Notes under the pieces: model-generated
The model's database searches: none
The model's input: the letters and a program-made list of their open reading frames with translations, nothing else
Told to the model about the DNA's origin: nothing
Part shown: positions 34,047 to 44,143 of the stretch, one piece after another
How positions within the stretch are numbered: the first letter of the stretch is position 1
Layout: each line of letters starts with the position of its first letter
Position numbers and translations under genes: made by a program
From: CAYPLH01 sp964411505
GTDB taxonomy: Bacteria; Bacillota; Clostridia; CAYPLH01; DUMO01
Reading direction: 5' to 3'
DNA length: 64,000 nt
Assembly: GCA_964411505.1 (NCBI GenBank)
Contig: CAYPLH010000005.1
Location: 62,001 to 126,000, forward strand

Positions 34047-36713
34047 TTACTCTTTGAGTGTATTTAGTCTATCAACTACTTTATTGTACATCTTAGTATA
34101 CTTTTCTTTTTTAACCTTTTCTGCTTCAACTACCTCAGCAGGTGCTTTAGATACAAATCCTTGATTTCCAAGCTTTTTATCAACCCTTTCAATTTCACTC
34201 TGCAAGTTTTTCTTATCTTTAATAAGCCGTTCAATCTCTTTTTCAATGTCAATCAAATCCTCCATTGGCATAAAAATTTCAGCACCTTCAACAACAGTAG
34301 AAGCTGAACTCTGGGCTATTCCAGATCTGTCAGGTTGAACAGTTACATTTGATGCTGCTGCAAGACGTTCAAAAAAGCTCTTTCCTTCTATGAAAATTTC
34401 TCTTATTTCAGGGTTTTCTGCTACAACAATCAAGTTGGCCTTGCGTGATGGCGGGACATTCATTTCAGATCTTACATTTCTCACATTTCTTATAGCATCC
34501 ATAATCAAACTCATTTTTCTTTCTTCCTCAGGAAAATCGAACTCATCACAACTTACTGGCCACTCTGAAATCATTATACTCGGGTCATTATTTACTAAAT
34601 GTCTGTATATCTCCTCAGTAATAAATGGCATGAAGGGATGTAAAAGCTTCATGGACAAACCCAGAACATAATTCAAAACAAATTGTGCTTCCAGCCTTGA
34701 ATCACTTTCGCTGTCATAAAGTCTTGGTTTTGTGAGCTCAATGCACCAATCACAGAACTCTTCCCAGATAAACTCATAAATCTTTTGCAAGGCTATTCCA
34801 AGCTCAAATTTCTCCAAATTTGAAGTAATTTCTGCAGCTACATTATTAGCTCTACTCAATATCCATTTATCAGCAATTGTAAACTTGTCAAAATTCACCT
34901 TTGAAAAGTTAATTTCCTCATCAAAATTCATAAGAACAAACCGTGATGCATTCCATATCTTGTTAGTAAAGTTTCTACCTGCCTCTACTTTTTCGTCAGA
35001 GAACCTCAAGTCACTACCTGGAGAAACACCAATAATCAATGCAAACCTTAGAGCATCGGTACCATATTTATCTATTCCCTCAAGGGGGTCTATACCGTTT
35101 CCAAGAGATTTGCTCATTTTGTGTCCATCAGCATCCCTTACAATGCCGTGGATAAATACATGCTTAAAAGGTGCTTTATCCATTTGCTCCATTCCGGAGA
35201 AAATCATCCTTGCCACCCAAAAGAAAATAATATCATAGCCTGTGACAAGAACACTGGTAGGGTAAAAATAATCAAGGTCTTCCGTTTTATCAGGCCACCC
35301 CAGCGTTGAAAAAGGCCATAGTGCTGAGCTGAACCATGTATCCAAAGTATCCAGGTCTTGTTCAATTTTTGAACTATCGCATTTTGTACACCTCTTAGGA
35401 TCTTGTCTTGATACAATTACTTCACCACAATCTTTGCAGTAATATGCTGGTATTCTGTGTCCCCACCATAGCTGTCTTGAAATGCACCAATCCTGAATAT
35501 TCTCCATCCAGTTAAAATATATTTTGGAGAACCTATCAGGTACAAACTGAATAGTGCCATCTTTAACAACTTCTATTGCCCTTTTGGCAAGAGGCTTCAT
35601 ACTAACAAACCACTGCATAGAAATAGCAGGCTCAATATCAGTGCTGCAACGGTAGCATTGCCCAACATTATGAGTAAGATCCTCAATCTTAATAATCAAA
35701 TCAAGGTTATGAAGATCATGAACAATCTGTTCGCGAGCTTCATAACGATCAAATCCTTCATATTGCACAGCATTTTTATTCATCACGGCATCGTCTCCAA
35801 TAACCTTTATCTGTAAAAGGTTATGCCGAAGACCTATTTCAAAGTCGTTAGGATCGTGCGCGGGGGTTATCTTAACCGCTCCTGTACCAAATTCCATCTC
35901 TACGTATTCATCAGCAATTATTGGTATCTCTCTGTTTACTAGAGGCAGAATTACAGTTTTTCCAACTAGGTGACTAAACCTTTTATCATCAGGATGGACT
36001 GCTACCGCTGTATCTCCTAGCATTGTTTCAGGTCTTGTTGTCGCAACAACAATATATTCCTCACTATCCTTGACTGTATACTTTATATGCCATAGTTTAC
36101 CTTCTTGCTCATCATACTCAACCTCTGCATCAGATATTGAAGTATTGCACTTAGGACACCAGTTTATAATCCTCTCACCCCGATAAATCAACCCTTTTTC
36201 ATATAATCTGACAAATACCTCCTTTACAGCTTCAGATAATCCTTCATCCATGGTGAATCGTTCGCGCGCCCAGTCACAGGAGCTTCCAAGTTTTCTTAAC
36301 TGCTCAGAAATTCTTCCACCGTAAAGTTCTTTCCATTCCCAGGCTTTTTCAAGGAATTGCTCTCGACCAAGCATTTCCTTGGTGATGCCTTCCTTATCCA
36401 TTGCTTCAACAATTTTAGCTTCAGTTGCAATACTGGCATGATCAGTTCCGGGCAGCCACAGTGCCGAATATCCTTGCATCCTTCTCCAGCGGATAAGAAT
36501 ATCTTGTAGCGTTTCATCTAGAGCATGCCCCATATGAAGCTGTCCCGTAATGTTCGGTGGTGGAATCACAATTGTGTACGGTTTTTTAGTTTTATCAACC
36601 TTAGCATGAAAATAGCCTTTTTCCATCCATTCATTATACAACCTGTCTTCTACCTGTTTTGGGTCATATATTTTATCAATATTTTTCCTTGTGCTCACTA
36701 TAACAACCTCCAT
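34047..36713 (-). CDS. valS: Valyl-tRNA synthetase
   Basis: Charges tRNA-Val. The 888 residues match the bacterial enzyme: HIGH motif PPPNITGQLHMGHALDETLQ, editing domain with TTRPETMLGDTAVAVHP, KMSKS loop in HKMSKSLGNGIDP, an anticodon-binding domain and a C-terminal coiled coil (about 820-888; DLIDIEKEIERLIKDKKNL in outline). It is controlled by the T-box leader upstream and ends at a strong terminator. Confidence 0.96.
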   Translation of the reverse strand: MEVVIVSTRKNIDKIYDPKQVEDRLYNEWMEKGYFHAKVDKTKKPYTIVIPPPNITGQLHMGHALDETLQDILIRWRRMQGYSALWLPGTDHASIATEAKIVEAMDKEGITKEMLGREQFLEKAWEWKELYGGRISEQLRKLGSSCDWARERFTMDEGLSEAVKEVFVRLYEKGLIYRGERIINWCPKCNTSISDAEVEYDEQEGKLWHIKYTVKDSEEYIVVATTRPETMLGDTAVAVHPDDKRFSHLVGKTVILPLVNREIPIIADEYVEMEFGTGAVKITPAHDPNDFEIGLRHNLLQIKVIGDDAVMNKNAVQYEGFDRYEAREQIVHDLHNLDLIIKIEDLTHNVGQCYRCSTDIEPAISMQWFVSMKPLAKRAIEVVKDGTIQFVPDRFSKIYFNWMENIQDWCISRQLWWGHRIPAYYCKDCGEVIVSRQDPKRCTKCDSSKIEQDLDTLDTWFSSALWPFSTLGWPDKTEDLDYFYPTSVLVTGYDIIFFWVARMIFSGMEQMDKAPFKHVFIHGIVRDADGHKMSKSLGNGIDPLEGIDKYGTDALRFALIIGVSPGSDLRFSDEKVEAGRNFTNKIWNASRFVLMNFDEEINFSKVNFDKFTIADKWILSRANNVAAEITSNLEKFELGIALQKIYEFIWEEFCDWCIELTKPRLYDSESDSRLEAQFVLNYVLGLSMKLLHPFMPFITEEIYRHLVNNDPSIMISEWPVSCDEFDFPEEERKMSLIMDAIRNVRNVRSEMNVPPSRKANLIVVAENPEIREIFIEGKSFFERLAAASNVTVQPDRSGIAQSSASTVVEGAEIFMPMEDLIDIEKEIERLIKDKKNLQSEIERVDKKLGNQGFVSKAPAEVVEAEKVKKEKYTKMYNKVVDRLNTLKE

Positions 36714-36842
36714 TTTAGGTTTAATTTCTAATGTTAATGAAATTCAAAGTATTTTTATCCTACTAGAAAATCACATCATGACTTTATGATTCATAATCAT
36801 AAAGTTTAAATCTTGTTAAATAAATTAGTACTCTAAAAACTA

Positions 36843-37086
36843 AAAAAACCCTTCATCCAAAACATGGACGAAAGGCATCTTCCGCGGTACCACCAAAATT
36901 CCCTATAGGCTCTTAATAAATAATAACGGATTAATCCGCCGGTACTTACTAAAATTTCAGCGCCGGTGCTCCCAAGCTACCTTCAACAGTCTGTTTCCCA
37001 GAGAACTTTTCAGCCGGTGGATTCTCCTCTCTTTGGGGCATAACAATCTACTCCTCTTGTTCATTGACTTTTAAAAATATTAACTT
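36843..37086 (-). promoter_or_regulatory. T-box riboswitch of valS
   Basis: Senses uncharged tRNA-Val and lets transcription read through. The T-box sequence TGGTGGTACCGCGGA is on the minus strand at 36881-36895. The terminator stem lies at 36849-36875 followed by a T-run. The upstream stem I includes the AGAGAGGAGAA and GGTAGCTTGGGAGC elements. A GUA (Val) triplet at 36978-36980 is the likely specifier. It ends about 130 bases before the valS start. Confidence 0.9.
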
Positions 37087-37092
37087 TCATAT

Positions 37093-37122
37093 ATAATACA
37101 GCATAGATTTGCTAAACGTCAA
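37093..37122 (-). promoter_or_regulatory. Promoter of the T-box/valS transcript
   Basis: On the minus strand: TTGACG (37117-37122), an 18-base spacer and TATTAT (37093-37098). The expected transcript start is a few bases before the T-box stem I. Confidence 0.65.
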
Positions 37123-37217
37123 GGGGAAGATTTTTAAAAATATATTCCGCTCCTTATTAGGTTACAGTTCCCCCTCTATAAATCAATCAAATGAACAATG
37201 ACCTTATGCTATTTATG

Positions 37218-38870
37218 TCACACAAATTCAGCAATTCTACTATTAATCGTCTTTCTTTTAGCTAATAACCATTCAGCATCTTTAGGATATTCACCAAAAG
37301 TAATAGGTTCTTCCAAACCATCTTCTAAGATACTTATGACAGCTTCTCTACCTATAAATGTTTCAAGAAGCAAAAGTGCACGCAAATCCTGAAGTGCTTC
37401 ATTAAAAACCTCCAACCTTATAGATTCAATAGGTCCATCTTCGCCGGGATAGACTAGAAATGCATCCCCAGATGGAAATGCATATGACGCATCTGTTACT
37501 CGATATGGATCCACAGGATAACGGGATAATACGCTGTACCAGAAGTTGAAACCCCAATGCAAAAAACCCTTTATTTTAAACTTGTAAAGCTGCATCCCTA
37601 TAATTCTATTCCGGGCTGATGGCATGTTGAAAAATCGATTTGAGACCTCTTTATACTGACTGCAACAGTAATAAGTCCATAAATCTGGAACCTCGTTTTC
37701 AATAAATTCCTTTATATGATTGTTGGCTGGGATAGGGTTCTTTATAACTCCTTTCTTGTAAAACTCGTAGTTTGACAGTGCATCAATAACAGGGTAATCC
37801 TCTAAATGTTCTTGTAAAATGTTACTTGCAATCTTATAGCTTTCAAAATGCTCCAATTTAGGTTCGTCTGAAACATGAAAGTAACAGCGCTTCTCAAGAT
37901 CATTACGCTTTATAAACTTTTTTAGCTCTGGAAGAAACTGTGATAGAAAAAGTTTGTACTCCTCACCACCAGCATCTGTATCCCATCCAAAGATGCGTTT
38001 TGATTCTCCGTTTTCGGTTGCAATTATTTTAGGTGCATTCTTAGCGCCCCATTGAGTAAATAAATGAGAAAATTCAAAATACTCAACACCCTTTGATATG
38101 CACAAATCTATCCAACGCTTAAGTTTTTTGAAACAAAAACTAAACGAATCATTCGACTTTATAACATCCACTAGTTGAACGGTAGGTCTTTCACTTCCAA
38201 TTTCGGTATCTAGGGGCGGTGTAAACAAGGGTGTAAGTATTGTATTAATTCCGTGTTTTACTGCAGTTTGTATAAACTGTCCGATTCGCATCCAATGTTC
38301 TTCACTGAATACCGGAACCCTATAATAAGTTGCCAAGCAATCTGTATGAAACCACTCAGTATGCACTAATTTTTGCTTGGGAAGTAGTGCATTTATAACT
38401 TGCAGCTGGTATACGACTTTGACTGCCTCATCCTCTGTGTTCTCAAAAAATGCAATCTCAACCGGATAATTACCCGACTTTATATATCCCTCTGGTTCAA
38501 TTGTAACCCATAATGCACGCCACTGCCCAGGTATGACCACAATTTCTTCATTATCTATCGGTGTAAGTAAGTCAGGATATAAACCTGGAGCAGTTCTTAA
38601 TACATTTTCATCGTGATCAATGTAACAAGGCATTTCGGAAGGTACAAGATCCACTTTTCTTATAGAAACAAAAGGAGCAAGCTCTGAATTTACATGTAAC
38701 CTAATACTTTTCCTTCTTAATGCTGACCAGTAATAAGCAATCTGAAAAGAATACACTTCATTGCCAAGCATTGATCCCATACACTGTTGCCCATATGTCG
38801 GTTCTTCATCTGCAAAAGTCTTTACTAAAGAACTCAATAATTTTAATTTCATTTTCTCGCTTAAAAACAT
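37218..38870 (-). CDS. DUF4091 glycoside-hydrolase-like protein
   Basis: The 550 residues have an N-terminal beta-sandwich (about 1-165), a TIM-barrel-like middle (HTEWFHTDCLATYYRVPVF, RCYFHVSDEPKLEHFESYK) and the DUF4091 end (GFLHWGFNFWY, then SIRLEVFNEALQDLRALLLLE). The family is thought to act on glycans; the Asp-Glu pair in HVSDEP is a plausible catalytic site. No signal peptide, so it is cytoplasmic. The start has GAGAGG 8 bases upstream. It is a single gene. Confidence 0.82.
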   Translation of the reverse strand: MFLSEKMKLKLLSSLVKTFADEEPTYGQQCMGSMLGNEVYSFQIAYYWSALRRKSIRLHVNSELAPFVSIRKVDLVPSEMPCYIDHDENVLRTAPGLYPDLLTPIDNEEIVVIPGQWRALWVTIEPEGYIKSGNYPVEIAFFENTEDEAVKVVYQLQVINALLPKQKLVHTEWFHTDCLATYYRVPVFSEEHWMRIGQFIQTAVKHGINTILTPLFTPPLDTEIGSERPTVQLVDVIKSNDSFSFCFKKLKRWIDLCISKGVEYFEFSHLFTQWGAKNAPKIIATENGESKRIFGWDTDAGGEEYKLFLSQFLPELKKFIKRNDLEKRCYFHVSDEPKLEHFESYKIASNILQEHLEDYPVIDALSNYEFYKKGVIKNPIPANNHIKEFIENEVPDLWTYYCCSQYKEVSNRFFNMPSARNRIIGMQLYKFKIKGFLHWGFNFWYSVLSRYPVDPYRVTDASYAFPSGDAFLVYPGEDGPIESIRLEVFNEALQDLRALLLLETFIGREAVISILEDGLEEPITFGEYPKDAEWLLAKRKTINSRIAEFV

Positions 38871-38942
38871 TAGAATCGTCCTCTCATTTTTTTAATAAAT
38901 CAAAGCTCTTTATCTCTGAAATCTCCGAACACGTAGAGGTTA

Positions 38943-39734
38943 CTACGGTTTAATCTCAACCGCAGTCCCCATTGGCGAATACTCCCACAATATTCTTATA
39001 TCATCATCAGATACAGCAATGCAGCCTAAAGTCCAGTCGCCAGAAGTACCACCACCATGAATTCCCACTTCCCCTCCTAGAGCAGTATTCCAGGGTGGCT
39101 GTTTCTTCCCATTTATATGTTCTTTTATCTTTTCAAAAGTTCTATTATCTATCAAATCACTGTCCGATCCTCGTTTTGCATCTTCGATACCAGGATAGCT
39201 GATCCCCATGAATAATGTAAACGGACTATTCGGATTCCTTGTGCAAATATAATAAATTCCTTCAGGCGTTCTGCTGTCACCCTCCTTGTTTTTATCACCT
39301 TTTGGATGTCCCCCAAGTGCAATTTTAAACCTTCCTATTAATTCTTCATCTCCATACAACTCCAGAACCCTGTCATTTTTGAATATTTTGATAAAAGTCT
39401 GACTTGGTTTTATAGAAGGCTCATTGAAAAACAAATTCTCACTTGCTTTTTGCTTATCATTTATATCACTGTTTTCAGTTATTTGTTCCAAAATAGCCTC
39501 AGAGTCAAACTTAGACTTCAAACCATCACTTACTTCAATTTTTGAATCGTGCTTATATATATTGGAAATCCCTGTACTTTCTCCTGCTTTGCTTTTTTCA
39601 TCCAGTCCATCACTATAGTTACACCCAAAAGTAGTTAAAACCAGCATCAAAAAGATCAGAATTACTACAAACTTTACTGCCTTTTCAACCCTTTTAATTG
39701 AAATAATTAACCTTTTTAAAAACATATCTGTCAT
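38943..39734 (-). CDS. L,D-transpeptidase lipoprotein (YkuD domain)
   Basis: Makes 3-3 cross-links or modifies peptidoglycan outside the cell. The 263 residues run: an N-terminal membrane segment ending in the lipobox LTTFGC, a Ser/Lys-rich spacer, and a C-terminal YkuD domain. The active-site motif is HGGGTSGDWTLGCIAVSD, with the His and the nucleophile Cys. Another YkuD landmark is the RTPEGIYYI segment. The ATG at 39734 is preferred (AGGG site 9 bases upstream) over an ATG at 39821 without one. It is a single gene. Confidence 0.85.
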   Translation of the reverse strand: MTDMFLKRLIISIKRVEKAVKFVVILIFLMLVLTTFGCNYSDGLDEKSKAGESTGISNIYKHDSKIEVSDGLKSKFDSEAILEQITENSDINDKQKASENLFFNEPSIKPSQTFIKIFKNDRVLELYGDEELIGRFKIALGGHPKGDKNKEGDSRTPEGIYYICTRNPNSPFTLFMGISYPGIEDAKRGSDSDLIDNRTFEKIKEHINGKKQPPWNTALGGEVGIHGGGTSGDWTLGCIAVSDDDIRILWEYSPMGTAVEIKP

Positions 39735-39992
39735 GAACACCATCCCTGCATCAAAATAGTTATTCTGTTTAGTTGCTACACCAATATTAATATTTCTAAC
39801 AAATCGAATTAAATTATGCATTATTCGTGTTGAAAACTAAAGGTAACTTCTGGTATAATTTAATCATTCAATGATTTGTGCAATGATTATTTATTACCTT
39901 TTGCATTATACCTCTGTATTATATCTTTTTGATACAGGTATCACAATAGGTTTTTGAATGCTTTGCTGTTTTTAAGAGGGGGACATATTTAC

Positions 39993-41188
39993 TTGAAAAA
40001 TAACGGTATTACATATCCTAAGGGTTTTAAAGCTTCCGGCGTAGCATGCGGGTTAAAAAAGAATGGCAAAAAGGATCTTGCTTTGATCTTTTCTGATGTA
40101 AATGCAGTTGCTGCAGCGGTTTTTACTACAAACATTGTAAAAGGTCATTCGCTTCAATTATCCATGGAATATATCAATAATGATGCAACAAGAGCTATGA
40201 TAATAAACAGTGGGAATGCCAATGCTTGTACCGGCGAATCAGGTCTAAAAAACGCCAGAGAAATTACTCAAACAGTTTCACAGTATTTAGGCTGCTCTCC
40301 CGAACAAATTCTCATTAATTCAACCGGAGTTATTGGAGTTCCTTTAAAAATGGATTATATCCTACCAAGCATAAAAAAAACAGTTGAAGCCCTATCATAT
40401 AATGGAGGCATAGATGCAGTTGAGGCCATTATGACAACCGATACCTTTCCAAAGCATGTAACATGTGAATTTGAGTTAAATGGCAACCAGATAAAGTTGG
40501 GCGGAATGGCAAAAGGTTCAGGAATGATACACCCCAACATGGCAACCATGATTGGTGTTATTACAAGTGACATCAATATATAAAAGAGGTGTTAAAATAA
40601 GGCTTTAAACACGGTGTTAATTTCTCCTTTAAACGAATCTCAGTTGATGGTGACACAAGTGTTTGCGATATGGTAGCTGCTATAGCCAATGGCCAAGCTG
40701 GGAACGAAAAAATAACAAAAGAAAATAAAGACTATTTATGCTTTGTAGAAAATCTTCAAGATGTGTGTGCAAAGCTATCGCGCATGATTGCAATGGATGG
40801 AGAAGGAGCAACAAAACTCATCGAGATTAAAATAGAAGGTGCTCTTACAGAACAGGATGCCTATAATATAGTCAATGCAGTTGCAAAATCACCTTTGGTG
40901 AAAACTGCAATGTTCGGAGAGGATGCGAACTGGGGCCGTATTCTTACTGCTGCAGGCTATTCAGGGGCAAACTTTGACCCAGATAAAATTGATATATATA
41001 TTGGAGATTTAATAGTGTGCAATAAAGGTTCAGCGGTTAATTTTGACGAAGCCAAAGCAAAAAATATACTAATGGAAAAAGAAATAAATATTTTAATAAA
41101 TTTAAACCAAGGAATTTTTGAAGACAGAATGTGGACATGTGATTTTTCCTATGATTACGTAAAAATAAACGGCAGCTACCGGACATAA
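39993..41188 (+). pseudogene. argJ: Bifunctional ornithine acetyltransferase/N-acetylglutamate synthase, interrupted
   Basis: ArgJ moves acetyl groups between glutamate and ornithine in arginine synthesis. The first part (39993-40583, TTG start after AGAGGGGGA) reaches MIHPNMATMIGVITSDINI, including the Ala-Thr self-cleavage site, then stops. The rest continues in another frame: from about 40604 it reads FKHGVNFSFKRISVDGDTS and goes on to the normal end at 41188 (NGSYRT). A frameshift near 40580 and a TAA at 40598-40600 in the second frame separate the halves. It could be a real pseudogene or a sequencing error. No other arg gene is near. Confidence 0.85.
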
Positions 41189-41243
41189 ATTAGTAACATG
41201 TGAAATAGTGTACTGCAGTAGTTAGAAAGGTGGTTTTAAAAAG

Positions 41244-41681
41244 GTGGTAGCGAGTAAAAAGTTGGATAGACAAATTGTTGTGTTTAAAGTTGAGAATAGG
41301 GAGTACGGAGTAGAAATAAGTCGCGTAAATCAAATAATTACTCCTCCCAAAGTTTTTAAGCTTCCCGAAGCACCATCATATATCGAAGGTCTGATAAACT
41401 TACGAGGGACAATATATACGCTCATAAGTCTTAGAACCAAATTGGGGCTTCCTTTTAAGGAAATAGATGAATCCTCGAGAATCATAATTTTTGACGAAAT
41501 CGGGATAAAGGTTGGTTTATTAACTGATGAAGCAAATGATATAGTAACAATAAATGAATCAGAGTTGATGGAAACGGTTAAATCGCTGTCTCTAGAAGAA
41601 GAAAAATTCATACGTGAAGTTGTGAAAAAGGGAGATCGTACTCTGTTTATTTTAGATATTGAAAAGCTTTTGTCAGCGTAA
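41244..41681 (+). CDS. CheW-like scaffold protein
   Basis: Links chemoreceptors to the CheA kinase. The 145 residues are one CheW domain: FKVENREYGVEISRVNQIITPP, EGLINLRGTIYTLISLRTKLGLP and VGLLTDEANDIV. The start is a GTG with an AAAGGTGG site. No other chemotaxis gene is in the window, so it may be a stand-alone CheW or part of a distant pathway. It lies 56 bases after argJ on the same strand. Confidence 0.87.
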   Translation: MVASKKLDRQIVVFKVENREYGVEISRVNQIITPPKVFKLPEAPSYIEGLINLRGTIYTLISLRTKLGLPFKEIDESSRIIIFDEIGIKVGLLTDEANDIVTINESELMETVKSLSLEEEKFIREVVKKGDRTLFILDIEKLLSA

Positions 41682-41741
41682 ACAGGTTATGGTTCAGACT
41701 TATCCTTGATATCCTATTGCTCCTTAGCAACCTCACTATAC

Positions 41742-42257
41742 TCATCCTTTTCTTACTCCAATTATGTGCAGGAATCTTATACCCCGCCAATTGTAATTTG
41801 AAAGCGCATAATTATCCCTGTCAATGGTATGGGTCGCAATCAATATATTGCTGATATCCGGGACATTTCCAACCTTTACAATAACCGGAGAATGGTTATA
41901 TCGACTGCCACCCTCAAATGAAAGCTGAACAATGTCTCCAGGCTTAACATCTCTAACATCAACTTGTTCTGCATAAGGTCCCACGCCCTCCTTGTTACCG
42001 GTAAGAAAATTATAAAGATAATTAACACCAGTCCATGAAGCAGTTCTGTTATATGAACTTAAATAGTACCACCCATATACCGGAGTATGATTCATAACTT
42101 GGCTTCCGGCATATATCACCTGTGACGCAAAATTTGTACAATCGCCGCCTAACTTATCAAAATTCAGATATTTAGGATTGCGTCCAAACGCCCACTGATG
42201 AGCATGCTCCAGAGCTTTTTGTCTATCATAGTTTATATTAACCAGCCTAGTTTTCAT
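41742..42257 (-). CDS. Amidase-domain (Amidase_6) cell-wall-type hydrolase
   Basis: The 171 residues have the Amidase_6 / NlpC-like signature: LGGDCTNFASQVIYAGSQVM with the Cys, then DIVQLSFEGGSRYNHSPVIV with the His. It probably cuts peptide or amide bonds in peptidoglycan or in spore components. There is no signal peptide. The ATG at 42257 has AAAGGTGG 7 bases upstream. It is convergent with cheW and is a single gene. Confidence 0.8.
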   Translation of the reverse strand: MKTRLVNINYDRQKALEHAHQWAFGRNPKYLNFDKLGGDCTNFASQVIYAGSQVMNHTPVYGWYYLSSYNRTASWTGVNYLYNFLTGNKEGVGPYAEQVDVRDVKPGDIVQLSFEGGSRYNHSPVIVKVGNVPDISNILIATHTIDRDNYALSNYNWRGIRFLHIIGVRKG

Positions 42258-42384
42258 AATGTTACCACCTTTCCGGCATTTCATGCATTCATTTACTTAC
42301 ATAATTAAAACAAAAAACTTATGATTTTTCCTTTAATAATATTGTATGGAATGCAAACTGTAATTGTGAAAGGAGTAATAAGCA

Positions 42385-42477
42385 TTGCGTAAAAATGTTA
42401 TGGTGTGTATTTATTGTCTGATACGTTGTTTGCTGCTTTTTTTTATAGGTTATTTAGTACATTTTTTGGTGAAATAG
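42385..42477 (+). CDS. Candidate small membrane peptide, 30 residues
   Basis: An open frame with a TTG start, 8 bases after a good AAAGGAG site. The 30 residues are almost all hydrophobic in the second half (CLLLFFIGYLVHFLVK), as in a one-helix membrane peptide. It lies between the amidase and HU genes. No family is recognised, and a chance frame is possible. Confidence 0.4.
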   Translation: MRKNVMVCIYCLIRCLLLFFIGYLVHFLVK

Positions 42478-42561
42478 ATTGATAATTTTTATTTAAAATG
42501 ATAATTTGTAGAATTTTCTGCAAAAATGCTAGTACTTTAATACTAATTTGCGTTATAACGC

Positions 42562-42590
42562 TTGACTTGGTAGTATTTTCATTATAAAAT
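42562..42590 (+). promoter_or_regulatory. Sigma-A promoter of the HU gene
   Basis: TTGACT at 42562-42567, a 17-base spacer, TAAAAT at 42585-42590. The palindrome GCGTTATAACGC lies directly upstream (42550-42561) and could be an operator. Confidence 0.7.
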
Positions 42591-42623
42591 AATGTCGAAT
42601 TCCAAATATAGGAGGGTTTGCCC

Positions 42624-42896
42624 ATGAATAAAACTGATTTAATTAGCTCAATAGCAGCTAAATCCGGGCTAAGTAAAAAGAGTAGTGAAGTTGCTTTAAA
42701 CGCAGTAATCGATTCTATTCAAGATGCACTAAAAGCTGGAGAAAAAGTAACACTGGTTGGTTTCGGAACTTTTGAGGTTAGAAGAAGAGCAGAAAGAAAA
42801 GGAAGAAACCCACAGACTAGAGAAGAGATCACAATACCAGCATCAAATGCTCCAGTATTTAAAGCCGGAAAAGGGTTAAAAGAAAAGGTTAATTAA
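42624..42896 (+). CDS. hup: DNA-binding protein HU
   Basis: Histone-like dimer that bends and packs DNA. The 90 residues are the usual length: MNKTDLISSIAAKSGLSKK, the GFGTFEVRRRAERKGRNPQT arm with the DNA-intercalating NPQT-type tip, and PVFKAGKGLKEKVN. The start at 42624 has GGAGGG 7 bases upstream. Promoter and terminator flank it, so it is monocistronic. Confidence 0.95.
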   Translation: MNKTDLISSIAAKSGLSKKSSEVALNAVIDSIQDALKAGEKVTLVGFGTFEVRRRAERKGRNPQTREEITIPASNAPVFKAGKGLKEKVN

Positions 42897-42916
42897 GTCC
42901 AATACTTAGGATAAAA

Positions 42917-42940
42917 GGCTCTGGGAGACCAGAGCTTTTT
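42917..42940 (+). terminator. Terminator of the HU gene
   Basis: The stem GCTCTGG/CCAGAGC (42918-42924 with 42929-42935), a 4-base loop, and then a T-run. Confidence 0.85.
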
Positions 42941-42964
42941 ATTTTTATAGTAAGCTTAAAACAG

Positions 42965-44143
42965 CTACATTGTGTCCCATTTTTCGTCAATTTCACAAAC
43001 AGACCGGTAACCTTTTGCCATATACCATGCATCCAAAATAGCCATGCGCACCATTGCTTCACAGACAGGATAAACTCGTGGTAGTATTGAAGGATCATTT
43101 CTGGACTTGAAGATAACCTCTGTGTTCTCAAGCTTTCCTACATCAACCGTTTTCTGATTTATCGAAATGGTTGGGGTAGGCTTAATGCACACCCTAATAC
43201 GAATATCCTCACCGTTTGATATCCCTCCTAGTATCCCGCCTGCCCTGTTTGTTCTAAACCTTACCCGCCCTGATTCCTCATCAACATATGGTGTATCGTT
43301 TGACTCGGAGCCTTTTAGTCTTGCATGACCAAAACCTTCTCCAAACTCCAGTCCTTTTACTGCGCCAATAGACATAAGCCCATGAGCTATAACAGCATCC
43401 AGCTTGTCAAATACAGGTTCCCCCAATCCTGCAGGTATACCTCTTACAAATATTTCAACAATTCCTCCACATGAATCTCCTTCGCTTTTTATTTTAAGGA
43501 GTTCATTTATCATTTCTTCTGCTTTCTTAGGATCGGGGCAATTCAATTCATTAATGCGGTAGTTGCGTTTTGCTGTTTCGTAGGTTACAAGTGAGCTTTT
43601 TATTCCGTGAACTTCAGTTACACACGCTATTACATCTACACCAAGGCGATCTAGTACAGCTTTGGCAATTGCTCCTCCTGCTACACGTGCGCTAGTTTCC
43701 CTCCCTGAAGCACGACCTGCGCCAGCCCAATCGTTATATTGTCCATATTTTTTATAGTAAGTGTATGCTGCTTGACCCGGGCGTATAAGATCCTTGTATT
43801 TTCTATGGTTTTCTATTTGATTATCTTCAATGTCTACATTAGGAATCAATAATCCCACCGGGGCTCCGGTGGTTAAATCATCCTCCATAACCCCGGATAT
43901 TATGTAAACCTTATCTTTTTCCTTCCTAGGCGTATCCAGGCTCGACTGTCCAGGTCTTCTTTTATCAAGCTCCTCCTGTATCACTGCATTTGTGAGTTTG
44001 ATACCAGGAGGTACACCATCAACTATGGTTAAAAGCCCTCCATAAAGCTCAGGAGTCAGATTTTCATTTTTTCTAAATCCCCCTGAATATGACTCACCGG
44101 ATGTTGTTATTCGAAACAATCTTCCAAAGGAATTACCAAGCAT
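42965..44143 (-). CDS. aroC: Chorismate synthase
   Basis: Makes chorismate from EPSP with reduced FMN. The 392 residues contain GNSFGRLFRITTSGESYSGG at the N terminus, RPGQSSLDTPRKEKDKV, GRASGRETSARVAGGAIAKA and the RAGGILGGISNGEDI motif. Its partners aroK and aroA lie just upstream, on the same strand. A long inverted repeat is in the gap to aroK. Confidence 0.95.
   Translation of the reverse strand: MLGNSFGRLFRITTSGESYSGGFRKNENLTPELYGGLLTIVDGVPPGIKLTNAVIQEELDKRRPGQSSLDTPRKEKDKVYIISGVMEDDLTTGAPVGLLIPNVDIEDNQIENHRKYKDLIRPGQAAYTYYKKYGQYNDWAGAGRASGRETSARVAGGAIAKAVLDRLGVDVIACVTEVHGIKSSLVTYETAKRNYRINELNCPDPKKAEEMINELLKIKSEGDSCGGIVEIFVRGIPAGLGEPVFDKLDAVIAHGLMSIGAVKGLEFGEGFGHARLKGSESNDTPYVDEESGRVRFRTNRAGGILGGISNGEDIRIRVCIKPTPTISINQKTVDVGKLENTEVIFKSRNDPSILPRVYPVCEAMVRMAILDAWYMAKGYRSVCEIDEKWDTM

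Noticed and set aside
40570..40610. Programmed frameshift in argJ
   Set aside because: No slippery heptamer or pause structure was recognised, and a further in-frame TAA blocks simple +1 or -1 read-through.
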